Shown one piece after another: positions 54,272 to 64,000 of a DNA stretch of 64,000 nucleotides (the first letter of the stretch is position 1; every line of letters starts with the position of its first letter). Where the stretch lies: NCBI GenBank assembly GCA_037176725.1, contig JAZBRS010000075.1, positions 70,930,001-70,994,000 on the forward strand, read 5' to 3'. This DNA is from Posidonia oceanica (lineage: Eukaryota; Streptophyta; Magnoliopsida; Alismatales; Posidoniaceae). A model generated the notes under the pieces. The model made no database searches. It was given only the letters and a program-made list of their open reading frames with translations, and was not told the origin of the DNA. The position numbers were made by a program, and so were the translations under genes.

Positions 54272-55617
54272 CTATCTAACCATCTTCTTCCTTTTTCTGC
54301 GCAGCACGCCTGTCACTTCAACCCACTCCTCGGGTTTGGGTAGTAGCTTTGAATACCACTTTCAGTGCGCATCCTCCCGTGGTAGGCAGCAAGTCGAAGG
54401 AGCAGTTGATGGCCCCTCTGAATCATCATGGCGGTCCAGAGACGACCAAAGAGCCCGAATGTAGTACACCATTACTGCATCAGATGGAAGACTGCGCTCC
54501 CGAACTCGAATACGAGGAATAAAGCTCAGTCGAGGTGGCACCCCCTTCTTCTGCCCCACCATCTCAAAGCAACGATGGGAGTTGTACACTGCAAAGTGGG
54601 TGGGCCCTATCAGCTCCAACTCAACTGAAGAACCTCGTGCCTGGTGCTTATGAGAAAGGGATGTGGAAGGCGCGGAAATGTCAATAGGGGTAGCGGACAA
54701 AGAGCAAACCCTTTCCTCAATCAAATCTGTCTTCACGGGCCCGAGCCTCGGGAAATGGACCTACAGCCACCTGGAAAAAAGGAAAGGAGAGCCTACAAAA
54801 TCCCCTCCGGTGGAAACGCTGGTCAGACCGAGATATGTGGCAGCGAGAATGGCGACTGAAGGAGAGCGCCAGAAATGCTCAGTATGGCCTATCAAGAACT
54901 CATTATGATAGACATCCAAGGAGAAATCCTTGGTGACAAATAAAGTGAGGCCTCCAATCAGTAAATGCAGACACACCAGCAGCTGATCCTGAGAGGCAGG
55001 GTCCTCAATCCGTCGGAAGTTGAAGTACAAATGCGCCAAGTTGAGTCTACGACCTCTGATCACTGGGAAGGAAGGCGGAAGGGTGAAGATACGGTCTATG
55101 AACGTTTGCGTATCTGCTGTTCCATACGGTAATGGGAAGTCAATATTTGGCCGGGCCGCTCCAATCTGAGTCACACCAAGCAGGCCATGAACATCCTCTA
55201 CTAGGATTGTCGCCTCACAACCCCCAAAGAAGAAAGTATGAGTCTCAAGACTCCAAAAAGCGAATGAGGCATGAAGAAGGGGCCAGTCCAAGTTTGTGCC
55301 CAATAAATCCAAAAGTCCATCAAAGCACGTACGGGCCAAAACAGATTTCCTTTCTCGAGTCCAAAGCACAAAGTCCTTCACCCAAGTGGAGTAGTAGGGG
55401 AAGTCATTGTCAAAGCAAGGTGTTCTGGTAAAATTGAGGATTTCCTACAAAGAAATTCGGAAGCATGAGGAACAAAGAAGTGTGAAGGGACCAATGAAGA
55501 AGATCATACCTTCCCCGTCTTGATAAGGGACTTCATATGCCCTTCAATCTCTTCCAAAGGTCTTACGACCCTCTTCTTGTTGTGCATGAAGACATTGGGG
55601 ACTGAACTAGAAGCCAT
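54272..55617 (-). pseudogene. Antisense gene C, PMD/DUF7745-like protein, H copy
   Basis: Full-length copy. ATG at 55617, exon 1 55617-55510, 65-bp GT-AG intron 55509-55445, exon 2 55444-54272; 426 codons. N-terminal MASSSVPNVFMHNKK, core FWSLETHTFFFGG, TILVEDVHGLLGVTQIG, LLIGGLTLFVTKDFSL, ATYLGLTSVSTGG, C-terminal half with LIGPTHFAVYNSHRCFEM and a basic end (RRKRKKMVR). Only two in-frame stops: TAG near 54760 (CAG in M1) and TGA at 54362 (CGA likely). No frameshift. Homologous to gene A over its whole length with the same intron position. Function unknown. Confidence 0.78.
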
Positions 55618-55713
55618 GAAAGCAAAAGAGAGGGAAGGAAGAAGCACAAATTAGGGAGAAATCAGTAGAGAGAAATGGGGCAAGTATGCATGAAAATCAA
55701 AGGGGTGGCCAAG

Positions 55714-55721
55714 CTTTTATA
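55714..55721 (-). promoter_or_regulatory. TATA box of antisense gene C (H)
   Basis: TATAAAAG on the minus strand, about 100 bp before ATG 55617; same as 9256-9263. Confidence 0.6.
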
Positions 55722-55833
55722 AGCACAGGAGGGTCGTCGGAAATCCTTCACGCGGGCATTGAGAAAATTTCGCAAGCATTCCGAAAGATTAGCCAAGAAC
55801 AGGAAAGGAAAGAAAAGTTTCTAGGCTCACTTC

Positions 55834-55949
55834 GTTGTACACGAGATGGGACGCGTCCAACGTTAGCTGCGTCGCTTGACGCGTATAACGTTTAGATCAG
55901 CTGCCGGTGTTGGATGCAACGATTGATGTAGATGAGGCCTATAACGTTT
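55834..55949. repeat. 28-bp dyad units upstream of gene C in H
   Basis: Intact units 55834-55861 and 55862-55889, a 19-bp remnant 55890-55908, then a fused 37-41 bp stretch to 55945 that corresponds to two M1 units with an internal deletion. Confidence 0.85.
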
Positions 55950-56425
55950 TATTAGTGACTTAAGTTACTGAGCTTGGCTGGATCGTCCCCTAATCTGTGA
56001 TTGAGTTGCATGCGCTTGTTTTGCCCATCCCAGAGGTTTGACTATGTTGAAATACACATGTGAGCGTTGGTTTCATATTTTTTGGACATTCGGGCCAGTT
56101 GGAATCTCTGGTTGCTCGTTTTATCAAGTAAATAGCTCGTTAAGGCATCGACGACTTCAAAATTCAATTTTTAAGCTTCCAGGTGAAATCTTTCCTTATA
56201 ACTTTGTCATTTACATACTATTTCACTTGAATATGCTGATTTCAAGTTAATTTGGATTAAGGGCCATTATTTTACCATATTGGTCCCTTAAGCTCACTTT
56301 AGCTTTGAGAAAGGTAATTTAAAAGAAGTATTTGACAAGTTTACTGAGTGTGCAGAAATCTATATCATTTCAAAATATACAATTGTTCTACAAGATCACC
56401 GGGGCATACCCCTGAAGTACAAAAG
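55950..56425 (-). other. H spacer between genes C and B
   Basis: Conserved non-coding counterpart of 8532-9012; no gene. Confidence 0.5.
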
Positions 56426-59400
56426 CTAGGGAGCACTCTCTCCCTCACCCTCAGGAGCTGAAGCAGGAGCCGGAGAAGGGACAGTAGGGGGACGAGGTGA
56501 CTGCCGAACCGAAACACCTGACGGAGCCCTGGAAACAGATCGAGAGTAGTGGCTACCCGACCGGCGGCTCGGTACAGAAGGAACAGGCACCCCGAGCCCG
56601 GCACCAGCTGAAAAGGCAAACCTCCGGTAGTGCCCAAGCTGAAGCTCAAGCTGGGAGCCGTGCCCTAAGGAGAGAAGTAGCCCAAAATATCAGATACAAG
56701 CAAGGACATGGAAGACATAAAGAAGCGCTAAATTAAATTGTACCACCTGAGATTGGGCAATCTCAGCGTCCCTATTAGCCACCTGCTGCTCCAGCTCCCA
56801 GATCCGAGCGCTGCTAGCGGCAACTGTCCCCTCCAGCTCCTCCAACCTCCCGACAGAGCTGGCAGGTATGAAGTCACCAGCCCGCTCCCTCAGCTCGCCC
56901 TCTAGATAAGCAACCTACAAGCAATGGCGTCAGGACCAAGTGAATTTCAAAAGCAGAAATAAAATAAAGGCATGTTTACCTTCTCCTAGAGATGGGAGAT
57001 CTCCTCTGAGCGGTCCGGAGGAGGAGCACTGCTAGTCGAAGGCTAAAAAGAAAGATTCAAGTCAGTTACAATTCACAGCCAGATTATAAAAGCTACATAT
57101 GAAGATACCTGAGAGGCAGAGGCACGCTGACGATCAATCTCCTTGGTCAGAAAGGAGAGCTACTGGGTCAAGTGGCGCTCCTGCTGATCCCACTCATTGG
57201 CTGCCTTGAGCTGCAAAAGAAAGAAAGCAAGTTAGCCAAATTGAATTAACAGTCTACAAAATGAAATCCAGAAGCTCACCACTATCTCCAGCTAGGCTCG
57301 AGAGGGCTGAACCTCCTCTAGCAGGGCCACACGGGACACCACCGCCTCCCCGGGATCTGTATCCCCCAAAGGAAGGTTCCCACGCCCAAGGAAGTGGGAC
57401 CGGTGGAAGATCATCAGAGAAGAAAACTCCCAGTCTATCCACTCGGCCCACACCGCCTCGTCCTCCTCTGTAGCATCCGTCGGAGCAGGGGAACCACGAC
57501 GGGCCCAGTCCAGGAGCTGTGGACCGTAGACGTCCACCCAATGGCGAGCACGGCAGCCCCCGCCGCGTGTCTCTCACCAAGCTTGGTGAGGAGGAGGTAG
57601 AGGCTGAGCCTGTCGGCGCCCAATTGTCGTAGCGCCCTGCCAATCTGCTGGAAGTGATAGTGGTTCCAGCAGTGGATCCATACGTCTCGGTCGAAAATGG
57701 CCCGATCACGGGCAATCTCGGGGAGGTCCGCAAGCTCTCCCTCAGCATAAGGATGCCAAACCACCTGAAAGGAGCAATACATGTCAGCAAGCAGCATAGA
57801 CAAATAAACAGAAGCTGAAATTAAAAGAAGCAAGTTACCTGAGCCGGGACAAGGAGCTCGAAAAGCAGACGACCGACATAGCGGTTGTCATCCGCAGGCT
57901 CGAGGGCCTGCTCAGTAGCAGCCCAAAACAGTCCCTGAGGAAAGGGGACACCGGTAGGAGGAACTGGAGGAGGGGCAGGTCGCAGAAAGGTGAAATGGTC
58001 CCACGCCCACATCTGCACGCAAAACAAGGAAGCTGTTAGCAAGAATATAATATCCAATGCAAGCTTAAATATGCAGATTTACCTGAAGGAAGGGCAGGTT
58101 CCCGCCCAACTGGTGAGAACTGCCATCAGTGAAGTGGAATAGGGTGGAGTACAGGTGCGCCAAGCTGGCCGCACCCTAGGCGTACTCTCCCACACGCTCC
58201 AAGTCCGCCAGAAGTGGAAGGAACCACACCGAAAGCTTCGAGGAGGAGTGCGAAAAGAGCACCTCCTCGAACAGCACTAGGAGGAAGGCCCGTAGCTGCT
58301 GGTCGGCCTCCACACCCGGTCCGGCTACAGTCCCTGCCAGCTCACTCACTCGGCGAACTGCAGAAGTTATCACCATAAGCTACTCCCCGCTCATGGCTAA
58401 CTGACGTCCAACAAGCTCCTGCGCTAAGGCCGAGTAGCCCGGGCACACCTGCCCTGTCATTGGTCTGCCCGTGACCCGAAGACCGGTCAGCCGCGCCATG
58501 TCCTTAAGGGAGAGGACAAACTCGCCCGCCCTCGTGACTATCGAGCTCGTGCGGAAGCTCCACCACTCTGCAACCGCCTCTAAAAAATCAAACAGAGGGA
58601 AAAGTCCGGGATGGACAGGAAATGCCCAAATCCCATCCGATCTAGTCGCTCCTGCTGGAAAGAAGCCAACAAAGCGTAGGACCCGTGGACCTAACCCCAG
58701 TAGCAGTGGGTCATGGCCGATGCTCGACTCTACAAGTAAGTAAGAGAACTATCAGTCAGGATGAAATAATTGAACAAAATAAGAAAAAAAAATGAAAAGA
58801 TGTCTACCTGCCCCCTAGAAGCTAGTGTGGCAGTGGCGTACTCTGATCGAGATGCATCCCTATGCAGTCCTGATGCCTGCACCTCGACTCGAGGGATCTA
58901 CTCCCGCCAGTAGTCTGGGGGATCCCTTGCATCGCCCTCCGCCTCCTGTCGGATGAAGTTGACCATGTTCCGCCACCAGCCATCATCCTCACCAAACTAT
59001 GCAAGGAAGGGGTCAACTGGCCTCACCTCTGGCACCTCCGAGGGCCCCGCCTCGTCTAGGCCGACCTCAGGCCTCATCTCTAAGACCGTCTCCTCTGAAT
59101 CCTCATAGCTGAAAGAACTGCTAGAACTGGAGACCGCCTCCACCGTCGTCTCTACGGCCTCCCCGGATCCATAGTCCCCCCCAATTGTAGCCGCACTGGC
59201 CGTCGCCTCTGCCTCCGCGGTACTACCACCGGCAGCCACCGTCTTCGCTCCCACAGCCTCGGCATCGCCACTGGTCGTCACCCCAAGCCCCGCCACGGCA
59301 CCACCAGCCTCCGCCACCTCAGCCGCAGTCCGGTCAGCCTCCACAGCCACCCTAGCGGCCATTCCAGGATCAGCAATCCCAGCCTCGGCCTCCACAGCCA

Positions 59401-59590
59401 CAAAACTGGCCTCCATTGGCGTGCCCCCACCTGCCATGGCCTCGCCGGCACCTCCCACAGCCCTCGCCGCCATTTCCCGTGCTGCTGGACCCGCAGCAGC
59501 TGCCTCCGATGCAGCCTCACCGAACGGGGAAGGGCCTGTCCGAGCCCTCTTAGTCGCCCGAGTGTAGAAATGGGAGATTCACTTCTCCAT
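56426..59590 (-). pseudogene. Antisense gene B, multi-exon plant mobile domain protein, H copy
   Basis: ATG 59590 to TAG 56426. Exons as read: 1 (59590-58808) basic leader, Ala-rich stretch and acidic Ser-rich part; 2 (58729-58083) PMD core (GFGHFLSIPDFSL, VITSAVRRVSELAG, LADLERVGEYA); 3 (58012-57839) MWAWDHFTFLRPAPPP; 4 (57764-57280) ARDRAIFDRDVWIHCWNHYH, IGRALRQLGADRLSL, WVDVYGPQLLDWARRG; then short exons with a coiled-coil and a Ser/Pro-rich tail. Every junction has GT and AG. Defects: TGA at codon 4, TAGs in exons 1 and 2, and a one-base loss near 58590 shifting exon 2. Longer than the M1 copy, so it shows the ancestral layout. Function unknown. Confidence 0.7.
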
Positions 59591-59697
59591 CAAAGTAGCC
59601 TCGCCAGAATGAGGAGGAAAGCCACCGGAAAGATCACTGGCGCCGGAGAAGAAGAAGAAAGGAGGAGTAGATGGCCACCCGCGGCATAGGACGAGAG

Positions 59698-59704
59698 CTT
59701 TATA
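59698..59704 (-). promoter_or_regulatory. TATA box of antisense gene B (H)
   Basis: TATAAAG on the minus strand, about 108 bp before ATG 59590 and 10 bp from the first dyad unit. Confidence 0.55.
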
Positions 59705-59713
59705 CCTTTCAAC

Positions 59714-59860
59714 GTTGTACGCGTGAATCTCCGCGTCCACCACCTCGGGAAGAAAGAATGTTATACGTGCCTTATGATGCATCCAATGTTTTGCGAGTTA
59801 AAACGTTAGCCGCTGGTTTCCCAGCGTACAACGTTGGATGCTCCAATTTCAGCGTACAAC
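59714..59860. repeat. 28-bp dyad units upstream of gene B in H (4 units plus 17-bp piece)
   Basis: 59714-59741 (ends ACC), 59760-59787 (ends AAT), 17-bp piece 59788-59804, 59805-59832, 59833-59860. The order and spacing match M1 5600-5746 unit for unit. Confidence 0.88.
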
Positions 59861-59979
59861 GCTTTAAGTTCAGGGAAGTGTTCTGAATTCTGATACTCTC
59901 ATTCAACACATACAAATTCATTGAAAAGAGACCAAAGAGATGAAATAAATTTTATTGATGATAAATGATACATTTCTAA

Positions 59980-61330
59980 CTACATTTTCTGTCTTTTTGA
60001 AGGAAATTCAATGAACAATTTAGGACGCATGCCTTCATACCAAGCGTCATAAGTTGCAAGAGAGATGGCTTCACGGTCCGCGTTCGAGTTCTCCCATGCA
60101 GAAAGGACTCGGTTTCGCCCCTTCCCGTCCCAAGTACCAGCCTGATAGAAGACCTGGATGATGTCCCCAGGGGTGTCCCTCAAGTGCGGGAGAATCATAT
60201 TAGAGAAGCACGGCAAGGGAGGTATAGCCCGAGGAGTACCTAGCATTGAGAAGCATCGCTGAGGGTTGTACCTCACAAACTCGGTCGCCCCAATCAGCGT
60301 CAGGAAATACTCTAGGTCATACACTGTCCTGAAAGACGAGGGGGACTGAAGGAGTACATCTGGGACTTGACCTCGCAAGCGTATAAACGGCGAATGAGCT
60401 CCTCCAAGGGAATGCTAGCATCAAGAGCAGGCAGAAGAAAATGCTCCTCCAGCCAGCGCAGAACTAGGAATGCCGAGCCAAAGAATGGCCCCCCGAGGCA
60501 GGCACTAGATAAGCCCCGGATGGTAAAAGGCAAAACGGACTGACTCAAACATTTCTCCAGGTTGCGCACGCAGATGCACATGAGCTCAGCATGGTAGGCA
60601 CTAATAGTCAAAGCTTCATTTGGGAAGAGCACCAGTCCCTCGATCAGAATAAAGACGCATTCCAAGCAAGAAGCCTCAGAGCGGATGTTGTCGTGCTGTT
60701 TCCAGAAAAATTTCCACATGGAGGAGAGTTTGATACAGCCATCCAGCACCAGGTCCTCTGGCACAACAACAGAGCCAAAGATCCGCTTTAAGAGAGAAAA
60801 AGAACCTACCACCCCAATTGGCAAAAGGTAGGCATCCCTGCAGTAAATGGATGGGTCGGCATGTCGAGTACCTAGGAGGGTGCTCACCTCCTCCAAAAGA
60901 ATGGTCAATTCCCCCGAAGAAGAAAAGAACGTGTGGGTCAAAGGATCCCACAGCCCACAGAGGCCGAAGAGCACCTTCCAGTCAACAGGCTGCCGCAGCT
61001 GGCGAAGGGCCTGACAGAGACCAGCCTCCTCCAAGCGCTCCCGATATTTCTTCAAAGCCCAAGAGTGGAATTGTTGAACCCAGTCCAACTGATAGATTTT
61101 CGAGTCACGGTCGTTGTTGGCAGAAGATAGGGGCTATAAAGTAAGGAAAAATCAGCAGAAGTACGAGAATGGGAGTATGGGGAAATGATGAAAACAGGGA
61201 GTACCTTCTCATGCATCAACAGGTTCGCCAAATGATCGGGTATAGCCTCTAGCCGGAGTTGCACCATGTCAGAAGGAGTGGAGAAGACGGCCACTTGGAA
61301 AGCATGACGTGGGATATCACTCAAATCCAT
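59980..61330 (-). pseudogene. Antisense gene A, PMD/DUF7745-like protein, H copy (one frameshift)
   Basis: ATG 61330, exon 1 61330-61205, 71-bp GT-AG intron 61204-61134, exon 2 61133-59980. All four positions that are TAG in M1 are glutamine codons here, and no stop interrupts exon 2 until a single lost C in a run of Cs near 60345 (five here, six in M1) moves the frame; the rest (VYDLEYFLTLIGATEFV ... FPSKRQKM) is open in the next frame. It is the best preserved copy of gene A. Core motifs: LWDPLTHTFFSSSG, LTILLEEVSTLLGTRHADP, GLSSACLGGPFFGSAFLV, HLRDTPGDIIQVFYQAGTW. Confidence 0.8.
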
Positions 61331-61418
61331 GAGAAGAAGCACAAGTCCTAGCAAGCAAAAATCAATAAGGAATGGAAGATAAATGTTTGAACTACAAGAT
61401 TCAAGCCAAGAGGGGGTC

Positions 61419-61425
61419 TAATATA
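61419..61425 (-). promoter_or_regulatory. TATA-like box of antisense gene A (H)
   Basis: TATATTA on the minus strand, about 90 bp before ATG 61330; conserved with 4034-4040. Confidence 0.5.
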
Positions 61426-61526
61426 GGCCGTGGAGCCTTTGTCGGAATGGAAACGCAAAGAAAATTGGAAATTTACTGCCAAAATGGTGGTGCCTGAACA
61501 GGAAAGATAGCAGCCTGTCTCGCGAC

Positions 61527-61610
61527 GTTATACGCAGCCGCAATGCCGTCCAACGTTAGCCGCGGTTCTTCAGTCGTTCAACGTTGAACGCTAACAATCA
61601 AGCGTCCAAC
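61527..61610. repeat. 28-bp dyad units upstream of gene A in H (3 units)
   Basis: 61527-61554, 61555-61582, 61583-61610, contiguous, all GTT...AAC; counterpart of 3849-3932. Confidence 0.9.
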
Positions 61611-61689
61611 AAGTCAAAGCAGAATTGAGAGCAGAACAGCAAGAGCCCCGGAGCACAACCGGGTCAACAAAGCAAGCAAAGCCAAAGAA

Positions 61690-62920
61690 GTATCCTTTTC
61701 GACTCCCTTGGGCCATCCCCTAGGCACGTCATGTTTTTATTTTCGATTCCCTTGGGCCATCCCCTAGGCACGTCATGTTTTTATTTTCGACTCCCTTGGG
61801 CCGTCCCCTAGGCATGTCATGTTGTTATTTTCGACTCCCTTGGGCCGTCCCCTAGGCACGTCATGTTGTTATTTTCGACTCCCTTGGGCCATCCCCTAGG
61901 CATGTCATGTTTTTATTTTTGACTCTCTTGGGCCATCCCCTAGGCACGTCATGTTGTTATTTTCGACTCCCTTGGGCCATCCCCTAGGCACGTCATGTTA
62001 TTATTTTCGACTCCCTTGGGCCATCCCCTAGGTACGTCATCTTGTTATTTTCGACTCCCTTGGGCCATCCCCTAGGCACGTCATGTTTTTATTTTCGACT
62101 CTCTTGGGCCATCCCCTAGGCACGTCATGTTTTTATTTTCAACTCCCTTGGGCCATCCCCTAGGCACGTCATGTTGTTATTTTCGACTCCCTTGGGCCGT
62201 CCTCTAGGCACGTCATGTTGTTATTTTCGACTCCCTTGGGCCATCCCCTAGGCACGTCATGTTGTTATTTTCGACTCTCTTGGGCCATCCCCTAGGCACG
62301 TCATGTTGTTATTTTCGACTCCCTTGGGCCATCCCCTAGGCACGTCATGTTGTTATTTTCGACTTTCTTGGGCCATCCCCATGGCACGTCATGTTGTTAT
62401 TTTCGACTTCCTTGGGCCATCCCCTAGGCACGTCATGTTGTTATTTTCGACTCCCTTGGGCCATCCCCTAGGCACGTCATCTTGTTATTTTCGATTCCCT
62501 TGGGCCATCCCCTAGGCATGTCATACTTTATTTTCGACTTCCTTGGGCCATCCCCTAGGCACGTCATGTTTTTATTTTCGACTCCCTTGGGCCATCCCTT
62601 TGGCACGTCATGTTGTTCTTTTCGACTCCCTTGGGCCATCCCCTAGGCATGTCATGCTTTATTTTCGACTCCCTTGGGCCATCTGCTAGGCATGTCATGT
62701 TGTTATTTTCGACTCCCTTGGGCCATCCCCTAGGCACGTCATGTTTTATTTTCGACTCCCTTGGGCTAGCCCCTAGGCACGTCATGCTTTCTTTTCGACT
62801 CCCTTGGGCAATCCCCTTGGCACATCATGTTTTTTATTTCCGACCCCCCTTGGGCAATCCCCTTGGCATGTCATGTTTTTATTTCCTCCTCCCTTGGGCC
62901 ATCCCCTCGGCAAATCTGTA
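61690..62920. repeat. H 3'-UTR minisatellite 3 (44-45 bp)
   Basis: About 27 tandem copies of CTTGGGCCATCCCCTAGGCA plus CGTCATGTTGTTATTTTCGA, inverted relative to M1 3070-3765 where there are about 16. Very homogeneous in the centre, more diverged at both edges. Confidence 0.9.
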
Positions 62921-62921
62921 G

Positions 62922-63365
62922 GATCCCCGGAGCACAACCGGACAACAAAGCAAACCCCGGAGCACAACCGGACAAATAAAGCAAAATAATCCAAAAGCAG
63001 ATTCCCGGAGCATAACCGGGACATCAAAGCAAAGATCCCTGGAGCATAATCGGGACATCAAAGCAAAGATCCCCAGAGCATAACCGGGACACCAAAGCAA
63101 AGATCCCCGGAGCATAACCGGGACACCAAAGCAAAGATCCCCGGAGCATAATCGGGACATCAAAGCAAAGATACCCGGAGCATAACCGGGACATCAAAGC
63201 AAAGAACCCCGGAGCATAATCGGGACATCAAAGCAAACCCCAGAGCACAATCGGACAAGCAAAGCAAGCCAATCAAAAGTAGGAACCCCAGAGCACAACC
63301 GGACAAACAAAGCAAAACCAATCAGTAGAATGATCCCCGGAGCATAACGGGGTCAACAAAGCAAA
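62922..63365. repeat. H 3'-UTR minisatellite 2 (about 34 bp)
   Basis: About 13 copies of CCCCGGAGCATAACCGGGAC plus ATCAAAGCAAAGAT, inverted counterpart of M1 2510-3070. Confidence 0.88.
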
Positions 63366-63939
63366 GCCAACGGTATTAGTGAACCCAGTGTTCAGTAACT
63401 CCCGGGTCAGAAGATGATGGTCCCCACCGAGAATGTAGGCAACATTCAATGAAAGGACACTTGATTCTGACGAATAAAGCCAACGGTATTGATGGACTCA
63501 TCGTTCATTGATTCCGGGTCACGAGATGATAGTCTCTGTCGAGAATGTGGGCAACATTCAATGAAAGGACACCTAATTGTGACGAATAGAGCTAACGCGG
63601 TCGACAGAGAAGAGATCATTTCCCCTTTTGCTTGGGAGCATCATGGACCTCTCGCTCATGAACCCGCGTATCATGAGACGACGGTCCCCTGGGAGAGTGT
63701 AGGCTACACTCGAGGAAAAGGCACCTAATCATGACAAATTGCATTCACGCATGTGTCAGTCTGCCTTGGGTGGTGAGAAAAATTCCAGAGCCAATCCGGT
63801 ATACAAATTAAAGCCGGCAATGATGGAGGAACCTCATTACCTAGGGTCATGCATTGGATATCATGACCCCTTTTTTGCATTCCCGTTAGCACGCATCCAT
63901 GCATAGCGCATTGTATTGCATTCGCATTGAGTGGTCGTC
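63366..63939 (+). other. H 3'-UTR, non-coding
   Basis: Counterpart of M1 1887-2509, including the loose repeat with ACATTCAATGAAAGGACAC at about 63440 and 63550. No gene supported. Confidence 0.6.
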
Positions 63940-64000
63940 GGAATAATTAGCTATCCATCCTTTTAGTTTAACCCCCGTGGCATGTCTTTTAGTTTGACCC
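63940..64000. repeat. H 3'-UTR minisatellite 1, start
   Basis: First one and a half copies of the 39-bp unit of M1 1684-1886, cut by the window edge. Confidence 0.7.

Larger units (their letters stand above)
53607..64000 (+). mobile_element. Host element H, 3' part (sister of M1)
   Basis: Plus-strand element, inverted relative to M1. From left: the conserved segment after pol (53607-53690), a dyad cluster, antisense genes C, B and A on the minus strand, then minisatellites 3, 2 and the start of 1. H's gag-pol must lie left of position 1 and its 3' LTR right of 64000. Being interrupted by M1 makes it the older insertion, but its antisense genes are in places better preserved than those of M1. 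Confidence 0.82.

Noticed and set aside
1500..64000. Giant inverted repeat as a Helitron, Maverick or foldback element
   Set aside because: LTRs, primer sites and polypurine tracts explain it as two sister retrotransposons in opposite orientation.

Overview
The window is heterochromatic flowering-plant DNA made almost entirely of nested giant LTR retrotransposons of the Ty3/gypsy Tat/Ogre type. Evidence: the order gag, protease, reverse transcriptase, RNase H, a second archaeal-type RNase H, integrase; LTRs of 1.4 kb and 5.7 kb; a tRNA primer site matching the one I remember for Ogre elements; extra plant-mobile-domain-like (PMD/DUF7745-like) ORFs beyond pol; minisatellites in the 3' untranslated regions. 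I see no ordinary host gene, tRNA or rRNA, and cannot name the species.

The layers, oldest outside. (1) Host element H, plus strand, is split: 1-93 and 53607-64000 are its two sides (its pol lies left of the window, its 3' LTR right of it). (2) Element M1, same family as H but minus strand, sits inside H at 94-53606, with matching LTRs at 94-1500 (3') and 52201-53606 (5'). (3) Inside M1 lie two insertions of another family: a large plus-strand Ogre-like element N (10252-35356) and a solo LTR of the N family (45730-51433) with a perfect 5-bp target duplication GTATG. Because M1 and H are sister copies in opposite orientation, about 1500-10247 reappears inverted at about 54730-64000.

M1 reads leftwards: 5' LTR, primer site, leader (split by the solo LTR), gag with a protease-like domain, a second protease with a G-patch, RT/RNase H, archaeal-type RNase H and integrase (44914 down to 36504), then three genes on the OPPOSITE strand (A, B, C), then three minisatellite blocks, a polypurine tract and the 3' LTR. 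H carries the same three antisense genes, some nearly open. A and C are paralogues with the same intron position and the same predicted length (426 codons); B is a multi-exon PMD gene with a coiled-coil and Pro/Ser-rich tail.

The most unusual structure is a set of about 40 units of exactly 28 bp with the dyad form GTT-N3-CGC-N10-GCG-N3-AAC, joined head to tail in clusters. A cluster lies upstream of the TATA box and start of each antisense gene, in the LTR U3 upstream of its TATA box, in the gag leader and beyond pol. It looks like a shared control-site system of this family, possibly read by one of its own extra proteins.

N carries a single PMD/DUF7745-like ORF in sense orientation and its own palindromic minisatellites (GATAAG-N8-CTTATC, then GATAG...CTATC). 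Its gag and pol hold 15 internal stops, nearly all explicable as CAG to TAG or CGA to TGA, and pol shows no frameshift over 6.4 kb: the signature of cytosine-methylation decay. N is truncated at both ends, with loss of about 1 kb of M1.
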